5,223 nt of DNA from Planctomycetaceae bacterium (GCA_031288765.1 JAITQV010000535.1:1-5223); one strand, 5' to 3'; positions 1 to 5,130 are shown, counted from the stretch's first letter. The notes: a model not told the origin generated them from the letters alone. Numbers and translations are program-made.

Positions 1-30
1 TTCTTTAATTCTAATTTTCCGAATTTAGTA

Positions 31-981
31 ATGGACGTTTTTTTTCTTTGTGTACATGTTTTTTGTGAACACTCGTTAGATTCACTTCGCGAAGTGTTGG
101 TGGGACATGATCGTGGAATATTATTGTACGCAGTGAAAATTACAGGAATATCTTATGCCGAAGCACTGGAAATTGTTCACCGGAATTGGTTGGTTGCCGT
201 TTCAGAGTATCGGTCTGAATTTTTGGGTTTGAATATGTATCCATTTGTCACCAAAATTGAAACAGATGAAAATATTTGTGAATATCACGCATCGTGTGTC
301 GATTTGTTTTCAATAGACGCCGCCTATAAACTTTGGAATCAATTAGACATTGCCGTCGCAAGAGCCGCTTATGACCGTTGGCTTCGTTCCTCCGATGCCA
401 GTCTTGAAAATCCAGTAAATCGTGAATGTGCGATGCTCCAACGATGTGTGGAAGAAATTAACCTTGTTACCGAATCTTTGCTTGATGTTACCGAAAAATC
501 GGTTATTACTATTTCTCCTTCCAAACCCAAACGGACACGCGATGACGCGAAACGAAAATTAGCCAATCGGTTAATTGCTTTAGATGGTGTTGCGCAGAAA
601 ATTATTGATGCCGCATTGTCAAATAAAAAAATACCTTCTTACATTGATATTTGTGAACAATTAATCCAAGAAGGAAAATTGAACGAAAACCAGAAAACGT
701 TCAGAAATTTCCTTATTGAAAATAAACCGCTTAAAACATTAAAAAATTGGGCAAAAAAACGACCGGAACTTCCTGAAAGCAGGAAGTATCAAAAATGGTT
801 GGAATCATTCAATCAAGCGGTGAAATTTTTTAATGACCAACTTGTTCAACGTGAAGATGAAGGTTTGACCGTCGAGGAAAGAAAAACGAGCATCATCGTT
901 CCCATCGAAAAAACAAATTCAAAATCATCAAAAGATACTCATAAATTACAACGTAAAAAAAAAGAACAAAGCGAAAAATAA
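31..981 (+). CDS. Hypothetical protein, basic C-terminus; 5' end possibly outside window
   Basis: I do not recognise this protein family. From the ATG at 31 it is 316 residues. There is no Shine-Dalgarno site before that ATG, and the frame stays open back to base 1, so the true start may lie left of the window. The protein looks soluble and mostly helical. Residues about 1-130 are mixed and Cys-containing (C7, C12 and others). Residues from about 160 are rich in Lys and Arg (KPKRTRDDAKRK near 165-176). A stretch near 190-245 has the look of a small helical or winged-helix segment (KIPSYIDICEQL then TFRNFLIENKPLKTLKNW), but no motif is diagnostic. The last 20 or so residues are very basic and probably disordered, which hints at nucleic-acid contact (inference only). 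The next gene begins 2 bases after the stop, and a nine-A run sits six codons before the stop. Confidence 0.75.
   Translation: MDVFFLCVHVFCEHSLDSLREVLVGHDRGILLYAVKITGISYAEALEIVHRNWLVAVSEYRSEFLGLNMYPFVTKIETDENICEYHASCVDLFSIDAAYKLWNQLDIAVARAAYDRWLRSSDASLENPVNRECAMLQRCVEEINLVTESLLDVTEKSVITISPSKPKRTRDDAKRKLANRLIALDGVAQKIIDAALSNKKIPSYIDICEQLIQEGKLNENQKTFRNFLIENKPLKTLKNWAKKRPELPESRKYQKWLESFNQAVKFFNDQLVQREDEGLTVEERKTSIIVPIEKTNSKSSKDTHKLQRKKKEQSEK
955..963 (+). other. A9 homopolymer, candidate -1 frameshift or slippage site
   Basis: Nine consecutive A encode Lys309-Lys311 of the upstream gene and are followed by G, giving A AAA AAA G in the reading frame. This resembles bacterial -1 slippery heptamers of the A AAA AAG type. 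After a -1 shift the frame reads from 963 through 983 without a stop and enters the next gene in frame at its ATG (984), giving a fusion of about 593 residues. In that frame a TAA at 954-956 blocks earlier entry, so the shift would have to occur on the run itself. I see no obvious stimulatory hairpin or internal Shine-Dalgarno site. A single-base homopolymer error (true length A10) would give the same joined frame. Confidence 0.35.
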
Positions 982-983
982 AA

Positions 984-1811
984 ATGTATAAACGGGTCAT
1001 AAAATATCGTACGAGTTATGCGGTCAATCTCATTGTCGGTAAACTTGGAATCCGTACTAAAAATGGGTTTATTCCGTTTCGATATGATGAATTGATTCAG
1101 TGGGCTAAAAATCAAGGTACCCAAAGCCCTTACAAACGATTATACACCCCACTTCCAACTTCGCCGGTTCCTTATCGCCAATTTCCGCGTAACCGATGTG
1201 GACAACGGTGTTTGAAATCACGATGTTGTTGTCACGTTTTAATCCGCAATGCGAATAATCAACCGCAACGTCCGCTTTTTCCAGTGAAACGTGAAATTAA
1301 ACTTTGGAAGCGGAGTGAACGCCGTCGTAAAAAACGGCAACAAATATTAGGTTTACGTTCATGTCCACGTTGTCCGAAGTCGAAAGGTCTTTGTGCGTTT
1401 TATCCACCGCCGAAAGATATGGCGGCACTTCAAAGCCGAATGTTACAAGCGTTGGATGGTGAAGAGAAATGGTCGCTCATGCCTATCAAACATCATCTCA
1501 TTAAAACGTTACGGCGAAAATTTCGTAACTGTGATGCCGGTGATGACGACGGAGACGATGGGGATTATGTTCGATATGACATTAATTTCACCGCTCTTTG
1601 TGCATGGTTTGATCAATCGAATACTGAAACACTTTTTCAGCAGGTAAATGAGGATCAGGATGTTCCTCTGACGGCACCAGATGAACCTTTTCATGAATTT
1701 TCTCCGGAAGATTTTTTTAGAAGATTCGGTTTTGAACCGGAGGAGAATTATATCCCTCAATTCGGTTTAGCCGATACGCCAACCAAAGAACCGGATTTCT
1801 TTGATTTCTAA
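984..1811 (+). CDS. Hypothetical Cys-rich, basic-then-acidic protein (possible zinc binding)
   Basis: The protein has 275 residues and belongs to no family I recognise. Its composition is strongly zoned. Residues 1-145 are basic, with an Arg/Lys block at 109-118 (KRSERRRKKR). They contain two Cys groups: C72, C76, C81, C82, C83 with H84, and C127-x2-C130-x6-C137. Grouped Cys and His in a basic context suggests metal (zinc) and nucleic-acid binding, but the spacing fits no named zinc finger that I know. Residues 184-194 form an Asp/Gly run, and the C-terminal 60 residues are acidic and rich in Phe and Pro (FHEFSPEDFFRRFGF). The ATG lies 2 bases after the preceding stop and has no Shine-Dalgarno site, so translation probably depends on coupling to the upstream gene or on a -1 frameshift at 955-963. 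The next gene is 339 bases away, which marks the end of this transcription unit. Confidence 0.75.
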   Translation: MYKRVIKYRTSYAVNLIVGKLGIRTKNGFIPFRYDELIQWAKNQGTQSPYKRLYTPLPTSPVPYRQFPRNRCGQRCLKSRCCCHVLIRNANNQPQRPLFPVKREIKLWKRSERRRKKRQQILGLRSCPRCPKSKGLCAFYPPPKDMAALQSRMLQALDGEEKWSLMPIKHHLIKTLRRKFRNCDAGDDDGDDGDYVRYDINFTALCAWFDQSNTETLFQQVNEDQDVPLTAPDEPFHEFSPEDFFRRFGFEPEENYIPQFGLADTPTKEPDFFDF

Positions 1812-1854
1812 AAAATCCTAAAATTTGTCCCGTGAAAAATAATTGGGATTTTTC
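1811..1854 (+). terminator. Weak AT-rich hairpin after the Cys-rich gene
   Basis: Directly after the stop codon, GAAAAAT (1834-1840) pairs perfectly with ATTTTTC (1848-1854) across a 7-base loop. Alternatively, AAAAATCC (1811-1818) pairs with GGATTTTT (1846-1853). Both stems are AT-rich and no clean T tract follows, so termination here is uncertain. The position at the end of a gene is the main support. Confidence 0.22.
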
Positions 1855-1955
1855 TTAAACTCCAGAAACAATTATCGCCATAAGTTCTTTGTTTATAAGG
1901 TAATAAATCTTTTCGGTATTTTGTAATTCTACGGAAAATGACCTAACAGAATAAG

Positions 1956-1990
1956 AATAGAGAGAAACAGATTTTTTGTTTCTCCCTATT
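1956..1990 (+). terminator. Terminator-like hairpin, possibly bidirectional
   Basis: The left arm 1956-1968 (AATAGAGAGAAAC) pairs with 1978-1990 (GTTTCTCCCTATT). Twelve of thirteen positions match, with a single A-C mismatch at 1961/1985, and the loop is the 9 bases AGATTTTTT. The stem could extend by one G-U pair at 1955/1991. Only a short T-rich stretch follows. It lies 145 bases after the preceding stop and 26 bases before a small ORF, so it may separate the first gene pair from the ParB-like operon. A structured or transposon-derived role is an alternative. Confidence 0.42.
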
Positions 1991-2015
1991 TCAACTATTC
2001 TTTCGCGGAGTTTTT

Positions 2016-2111
2016 ATGTTTCATTTTGACCTTCCGGTTTACCGGTATGCGCATCCGCCTCCTTCATCTTTTATCGGTTCCGGATGCAATTTACCACAAT
2101 TTCAACAGTAA
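2016..2111 (+). CDS. Possible 31-residue leader peptide upstream of the ParB-like gene
   Basis: This short ORF starts with ATG and has GGAG at 2007-2010, five bases before the start, a better ribosome binding site than that of the ParB-like gene. The product begins MFHFDLPVYRYAHPPPSS and ends in PQFQQ. It has a His-Pro-Pro-Pro stretch and no signal peptide or membrane segment. Its TAA lies inside the left arm of a hairpin (2108-2132), 39 bases before the ParB-like ATG, so it could act as a leader whose translation opens or closes downstream structure. Three hairpins overlap the ORF, so it may equally be a chance ORF in a structured leader. The function is unknown. Confidence 0.3.
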   Translation: MFHFDLPVYRYAHPPPSSFIGSGCNLPQFQQ

Positions 2112-2132
2112 TCCTTTTGGTGTGAGGATTAC
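2034..2132 (+). promoter_or_regulatory. Structured 5' leader of the ParB-like operon (three hairpins)
   Basis: Three perfect stems follow each other before the ParB-like gene. CCGGT/ACCGG (2034-2038/2041-2045) has a 2-base loop. GCATCCG/CGGATGC (2051-2057/2081-2087) has a 23-base loop. GTAATCC/GGATTAC (2108-2114/2126-2132) has an 11-base loop. The ParB-like gene has no Shine-Dalgarno site at normal distance. The nearest purine stretch, GAGGA at 2123-2127, runs into the right arm of the third hairpin and is more than 20 bases from the ATG. This suggests RNA-level control or an operator region. It does not match any riboswitch I know, and the stems are individually short. Confidence 0.3.
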
Positions 2133-2150
2133 ACAACCAACAACAATACA

Positions 2151-2849
2151 ATGGATATTACCAATCTTTCCGCAGATTTGATTCGTACTGACGGCGGGAC
2201 ACAAGTTCGTGTTACAGAAAATTGTTCAGCGATTGATCGTTATGCAGAGGCGATGAATCGCGGTGTCGTTTTTCCTGCAATAGATGTTTTCTATGATGGA
2301 AAAGATTATTGGCTTGCTGACGGACATCATCGTCTTGCCGCCTATAAAAAATGCGGGCATGACATAATTTCCTGTCATGTTCATGATGGTGACCGAACTG
2401 CGGCATTGACCTTTGCCTGCCAATCGAATCAGGAACATGGTTTGCCGTTAACCAATGCGGATAAACGTAACATTGTTATTGCCTACTTTTCTATTCTCGG
2501 CAATGAACAAAAAAGCAATAACTCCGTTTCTAAAATTCTCGGTGTGTCCGTACCGTTCATCAAAAGTGTCCGTGAAGGAGCCGGAGTCAAGCCTTCACCA
2601 ACAGCTCATGTCGGTGTCGGGGCAAAGAAAAATTTAAACGGTTTAAATAATTCGACCACTTCCAATGTAAAGACGAATTTAAACCGTTTAAATAATCCTG
2701 CGAACAAACCGGTAAAAGAATATATTAATGTTTCACTTTCGACATTGAGCTCGTATGAATTTATTGTCGAACTTTGTGAACATTTTGATAAGCACTATCT
2801 GAAATCGTGTTTCCAATCACTCAATGATTTTTTAAAGACTCCCGATTGA
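2151..2849 (+). CDS. ParB/Srx-domain (ParB-like) DNA-binding protein
   Basis: The protein has 232 residues. Residues 1-95 resemble the ParB N-terminal/sulfiredoxin fold. They include an opening strand (LSADLIRTDGGTQVRV), an Ile/Pro strand (FPAIDVFYDGKDYWLADG) and the motif DGHHRLAA at 57-64, which sits where ParB proteins have GERR (box II, nucleotide-binding). Residues 95-142 contain HGLPLTNADKR and a helix-turn-helix candidate, SVSKILGVSVPFIKSVRE (125-142). This is shorter than chromosomal ParB (near 300 residues), and there is no ParA here, so a partition role is not implied. Stand-alone ParB-like proteins on mobile elements act as regulators, nucleases or DNA-binding adaptors. Residues 159-188 are a linker built from two 15-residue units (NLNGLNN and NLNRLNN), whose DNA contains two palindromes. 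The ATG at 2151 is the only in-frame start after the TAA at 2109-2111, and it lacks a normal Shine-Dalgarno site. The Topo VI-A-like gene follows after 49 bases, probably in the same operon. Confidence 0.85.
   Translation: MDITNLSADLIRTDGGTQVRVTENCSAIDRYAEAMNRGVVFPAIDVFYDGKDYWLADGHHRLAAYKKCGHDIISCHVHDGDRTAALTFACQSNQEHGLPLTNADKRNIVIAYFSILGNEQKSNNSVSKILGVSVPFIKSVREGAGVKPSPTAHVGVGAKKNLNGLNNSTTSNVKTNLNRLNNPANKPVKEYINVSLSTLSSYEFIVELCEHFDKHYLKSCFQSLNDFLKTPD
2632..2693. repeat. Pair of 17-base palindromes inside the ParB-like gene
   Basis: ATTTAAACGGTTTAAAT (2632-2648) and ATTTAAACCGTTTAAAT (2677-2693) are each perfect 8-bp inverted repeats around one central base. The two copies differ only in that central base (G versus C), so each is the reverse complement of the other. 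Their centres are 45 bases apart. They sit in two in-frame 45-base units (2625-2669 and 2670-2714) that look like an old tandem duplication, with identity concentrated in the palindrome. They could be binding sites for the ParB-like protein or another regulator, or simply the result of a repeated Asn-Leu-Asn linker. Confidence 0.75.
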
Positions 2850-2886
2850 ACCGCCTCAAAGAGTGTTTTACGTAATACCTTTTATC

Positions 2887-2892
2887 AGGAGG
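2887..2892 (+). promoter_or_regulatory. Strong Shine-Dalgarno site fixing the Topo VI-A-like start
   Basis: AGGAGG lies six bases before the ATG at 2899. It selects that ATG over an in-frame GTG at 2863, which has no such site and would add 12 residues of low plausibility. Confidence 0.85.
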
Positions 2893-2898
2893 AACATA

Positions 2899-3807
2899 AT
2901 GAGCAAGATTAAATATATTCCCGATTGTGTCAGAAAGTCTGATATGAAAGTAATTACCCAAGCGATTCCTATTCTTATGGAATACAAAAATGCGGGGTAC
3001 AAATTAACGTTACGTCAGCTTCATTATCAGTTTGTTGCCCGTGATCTTGCGCCCAACAAGAAAACCACTTACAACAAAATATGTGAAGCGATGCGGCGTG
3101 GTCGTATGGCGGGTTTGATTGATTGGAATGCCATCGAAGATCGTACAAGAATTTTGCGGTCTCGTCCTCAATGGGATAATCCCGAGGAGATCATTCAAGC
3201 TTGCGCCGATCAGTTTCATGTTGATTATTGGCAAAATCAAGAAAAACGAGTTGAAGTTTGGATCGAAAAAGATGCACTTCTTGGTGTTATTGAAGAAACT
3301 TGTAACAACTGGGATTGTTCTTACTTTTCGTGTCGCGGTTATCCGAGTATTTCTGAGTTACACGAAACGGCGTTGCGAATTAAACGATTCAAAGAATATG
3401 GACAAGGTTTCACCATTCTTTACTGCGGCGATCACGATCCCAGTGGTCTTGACATGGGTGATTATATTACACGTTCGTTACGGGAATTTAATGCGGAATT
3501 TGAATTCAAACGAATTGCCTTATCAATGCAACAGATTGAACGTTACAATCCTCCCCCCAATACCATTAAAGAAAGTGATACCCGTTCCGGTGATTATCGA
3601 AAACATTATGGTAATCAATGTTGGGAGTTGGATGCACTTCCGCCGCGTATGCTCAATTTTATTATTGATGCGGAAATCCAATGTAATATCAATGATCGTG
3701 AAGATTTCAAATTACAACGCGAAATTGAGTTGGAGGGACGTCAACAACTTCATACTGTTGCCAATAATTTTGATGATGCTTTGAAATATGCAGAGGTTTG
3801 TGCATGA
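2899..3807 (+). CDS. Stand-alone Topo VI-A/Spo11-like TOPRIM protein
   Basis: The protein has 302 residues. The N-terminal part (about 15-85) has the winged-helix signature LTLRQLHYQFV (36-46). This corresponds to the R-x-I-Y-Y catalytic motif of Topo VI-A and Spo11, with Y43 as the likely nucleophile and His in place of the first Tyr. RGRMAGLIDWNAIEDRTR (67-84) follows. The TOPRIM part (about 115-260) has VWIEKDALL with acidic E123, then SCRGYPS (144-150), which matches the K-G-x-P region of Topo VI-A, and GDHDPSG (177-183) with D178 and D180 as the D-x-D pair for metal binding. WELDALPP (242-249) lies near the end. Known family members make double-strand breaks through a tyrosyl-DNA bond. 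True Topo VI needs a GHKL ATPase B subunit, and none is encoded here. Small A-only homologues (called Mini-A) are known on mobile elements, and this is the closest class. Whether it cleaves or rejoins DNA is inferred. It follows the ParB-like gene by 49 bases. Confidence 0.85.
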   Translation: MSKIKYIPDCVRKSDMKVITQAIPILMEYKNAGYKLTLRQLHYQFVARDLAPNKKTTYNKICEAMRRGRMAGLIDWNAIEDRTRILRSRPQWDNPEEIIQACADQFHVDYWQNQEKRVEVWIEKDALLGVIEETCNNWDCSYFSCRGYPSISELHETALRIKRFKEYGQGFTILYCGDHDPSGLDMGDYITRSLREFNAEFEFKRIALSMQQIERYNPPPNTIKESDTRSGDYRKHYGNQCWELDALPPRMLNFIIDAEIQCNINDREDFKLQREIELEGRQQLHTVANNFDDALKYAEVCA

Positions 3808-3817
3808 GAATGATAAT

Positions 3818-3837
3818 TGGGGAATAAAATTTTCCCA
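3818..3837 (+). terminator. Weak hairpin after the Topo VI-A-like gene
   Basis: TGGGGAA (3818-3824) pairs with TTTCCCA (3831-3837), including one G-U pair, across a 6-base AT loop, 11 bases after the stop. AAAATTTTG follows instead of a clean T run, so it is only a possible end of the ParB-like/Topo VI-A-like transcript. Confidence 0.3.
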
Positions 3838-3950
3838 AAATTTTGTTAAAAATCCATTTTTTTCGGAAAGAATCTGACCTTCACCGCTATAAGTATTGAT
3901 GGAGGGAGATTATTTTTTTCAAAAGAAAGGATTACTAATCAATGAAACCG

Positions 3951-3981
3951 AAATGGAACGAACAGATTGTTCGTTCCATTT
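3951..3981 (+). terminator. Perfect 13-bp hairpin upstream of the coiled-coil gene
   Basis: AAATGGAACGAAC (3951-3963) pairs perfectly with GTTCGTTCCATTT (3969-3981) across the 5-base loop AGATT. It is followed by TTCACCC and then six T (3988-3993), and A-rich sequence precedes it, so it could terminate transcription in either direction. It sits only 27 bases before the start codon at 4009, an unusual place for a simple terminator. An operator or a leader control hairpin is equally possible. Confidence 0.5.
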
Positions 3982-3985
3982 TCAC

Positions 3986-4001
3986 CCTTTTTTCAGAAAG
4001 G
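3986..4001 (+). promoter_or_regulatory. Small hairpin that could cover the ribosome binding site at 3998-4001
   Basis: CCTTT (3986-3990) can pair with AAAGG (3997-4001) across TTTCAG. The right arm contains the AAGG that serves as Shine-Dalgarno site for the ATG at 4009 (7-base spacing). Five pairs is weak, so its significance depends on the neighbouring 13-bp hairpin. Confidence 0.25.
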
Positions 4002-4008
4002 TTACGTT

Positions 4009-4842
4009 ATGTCACGTTCCGAACAAAAGCATAATTTGTTACAAGATAAATCATTTGCGGTCAATGGAGAATCGGTCTCTTTGACGACAGCAGATGATAA
4101 GATTAACTCCAACAATGGAGAAAAAACCATGTTCGATTTTGAAGCCTTAAAGGTTGAAGAGAAGAATCAGTTTGTCAAGGATGACAACGAGTATCAGGCA
4201 TTGTTGCGTTCGATTGCGGGCAACGAATGCAAACTCTCAAAACAGGAAGTGTTACGGATTATCGAGCGAGCCGGCGCCGATGTAACACAACTCGAAGCGG
4301 ATGTCCGTTGGCGGCAGGAACGCGATAAAATGATTGCGGAACTCAAACGTGTACAAGAATACCGTACACAAAAAGAGGAATTAACCGCAACATTACAAAA
4401 AATGTGGGATGATCTTCAAAAGGTCAATGAAGAATATGAAGCAAAACGTTATCCGCTTTATTGTCAACATGACCAACTCGACAACAAAATAAGAACCGCC
4501 GAAGATTATCGCCGCAAACTCTTTGAAACATGCCGTAACACAAACCTGAAACTGGAATATGAAACACTCCAACAGCAATGGGACTGCCGTGCCACAACCT
4601 ATTTGTATGAACGGCAACGTCAAATTCAAGATAAAATTTCAGATGCGCAATCGAATTATGAACGCGCCAAGAAAACATTGACCGTTGATCAAAATGATCA
4701 GAAACGTTATTACAAAGAACTAATCAAATCGCTTGACGCGGAATACGAAACAATTGAACTCAAGAAATTGGAAATCGCAACGAAAAAAGCCGAACACGAA
4801 GCCGCACTCGAAAAATTGCGTGAACAAATGATTTTTGCCTAA
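4009..4842 (+). CDS. Coiled-coil protein of unknown function
   Basis: The ATG at 4009 gives 277 residues. I do not recognise the family. Residues 1-40 are polar and look disordered. Residues 41-90 form a small helical domain (FDFEALKVEEKNQF, then LSKQEVLRIIERAGADVTQL). From about 92 to 275 the protein is almost entirely Glu, Lys, Gln, Arg and Leu with heptad-like spacing and few Pro or Gly, which indicates long coiled-coil segments. There is no signal peptide or membrane segment. Start choice: AAGG at 3998-4001 supports 4009. A second in-frame ATG at 4129 (residue 41) has GGAG at 4117-4120, eight bases away, and would give 237 residues beginning MFDFEAL, which looks like a natural N-terminus. 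An in-frame TTG at 3967 falls inside the 13-bp hairpin and is unlikely. Phage structural or scaffold-like and chromosome-associated roles are both possible, and the sequence does not decide. Confidence 0.8.
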   Translation: MSRSEQKHNLLQDKSFAVNGESVSLTTADDKINSNNGEKTMFDFEALKVEEKNQFVKDDNEYQALLRSIAGNECKLSKQEVLRIIERAGADVTQLEADVRWRQERDKMIAELKRVQEYRTQKEELTATLQKMWDDLQKVNEEYEAKRYPLYCQHDQLDNKIRTAEDYRRKLFETCRNTNLKLEYETLQQQWDCRATTYLYERQRQIQDKISDAQSNYERAKKTLTVDQNDQKRYYKELIKSLDAEYETIELKKLEIATKKAEHEAALEKLREQMIFA

Positions 4843-4854
4843 CCAATAATTCAT

Positions 4855-4871
4855 CCGATAATGTTTATCGG
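4855..4871 (+). other. Hairpin 1 downstream of the coiled-coil gene
   Basis: CCGATAA (4855-4861) pairs perfectly with TTATCGG (4865-4871) across a 3-base loop, 12 bases after the stop codon. No T tract follows. Together with the next hairpin it probably stabilises or ends the transcript. Confidence 0.5.
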
Positions 4872-4879
4872 TACCATAA

Positions 4880-4902
4880 GCGGGATAGATATTCTATCCC
4901 GC
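4880..4902 (+). terminator. Likely terminator of the coiled-coil gene
   Basis: GCGGGATAG (4880-4888) pairs perfectly with CTATCCCGC (4894-4902) across ATATT. This is the most GC-rich stem in the window and is followed by GCTTCTTT. The interrupted T tract makes it a plausible rather than ideal Rho-independent terminator. It lies 38 bases after the stop codon. Confidence 0.6.
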
Positions 4903-4945
4903 GCTTCTTTCCACAAAACTATTCGTAATATTTTATGGGAAGATC

Positions 4946-5087
4946 TTTTTGACGGGATTTACGGAATTTACAGGATTATGTTAAAAACTAAATTTTGTTC
5001 TATTATTTTATGTATCAAAAAATAGAACATTAATTATGATAAGTTTAATTAAAAAAATCCTATAAATTCCGTAGATCCTGTCAAAAA
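4946..5087. repeat. 142-base foldback (MITE-like) inverted repeat
   Basis: The left arm 4946-4977 and right arm 5056-5087 are inverted repeats of 32 bases that match at 29 positions. Two of the three differences become G-U pairs in RNA of the + strand, and the third is C-A. Inside, TGTTCTATT (4996-5004) pairs with AATAGAACA (5021-5029), and its centre is only 4 bases from the centre of the outer arms, so the whole unit can fold into one long hairpin. The left arm also shows a 9-base period (GGATTTACG, GAATTTACA, GGATTATGT). No ORF is inside. I see no clear target-site duplication. It could be a non-autonomous mobile element, a dispersed intergenic repeat or a large bidirectional terminator. 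It fills most of the space between the coiled-coil gene and the gene at 5131. Confidence 0.7.
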
Positions 5088-5117
5088 AAATTGTTTAACC
5101 TGTCAATGATACAATTA

Positions 5118-5123
5118 TAGGAG
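5118..5123 (+). promoter_or_regulatory. Shine-Dalgarno site for the last gene
   Basis: TAGGAG lies seven bases before the ATG at 5131 and supports that ATG as a real start. Confidence 0.7.
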
Positions 5124-5130
5124 TTTATCA

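Noticed and set aside
1534..1566. Asp/Gly run resembling an EF-hand loop in the Cys-rich protein
   Set aside because: The spacing of acidic residues does not follow the 12-residue calcium loop and flanking helices are not evident, so it is treated as an acidic low-complexity stretch.
1393..1647. 84-codon + strand frame inside the Cys-rich gene
   Set aside because: It is fully nested in a better gene, has no independent ribosome binding site and no recognisable motif.
1509..1760. Minus-strand frame opposite the Cys-rich gene
   Set aside because: It is the antisense shadow of the acidic tail, rich in Ile, Lys and Arg, with no upstream signals.
2625..2714. CRISPR-like repeats
   Set aside because: There are only two copies, they lie in frame within a coding sequence, and there is no regular spacer structure or cas gene.
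3119..3784. Long overlapping + strand frame within the Topo VI-A-like gene
   Set aside because: It is a shadow frame. The composition is erratic and motif-free, while the overlapping frame carries the conserved Tyr and TOPRIM motifs and has AGGAGG.
3873..3893. Possible promoter TCTGAC/TATAAG before the coiled-coil gene
   Set aside because: The spacer is only 9 bases and there is no extended -10 element. No other convincing sigma-70 pair was found in this gap.
3896..4084. 62-codon + strand frame across the 13-bp hairpin
   Set aside because: It overlaps the start of the coiled-coil gene in another frame, its codons follow the inverted repeat, and no adequate ribosome binding site precedes it.
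4393..4678. Two overlapping minus-strand frames opposite the coiled-coil gene
   Set aside because: The hydrophobic, Cys/Phe-rich translations are what antisense reading of Glu/Lys/Gln codons produces, and no start signals are visible.
5091..5119. TTGTTT with an AT-rich -10-like stretch upstream of the last gene
   Set aside because: The best -10 match (TACAAT at 5110) is only 13 bases from the -35-like box, and the 17-base-spaced hexamer is a poor match.
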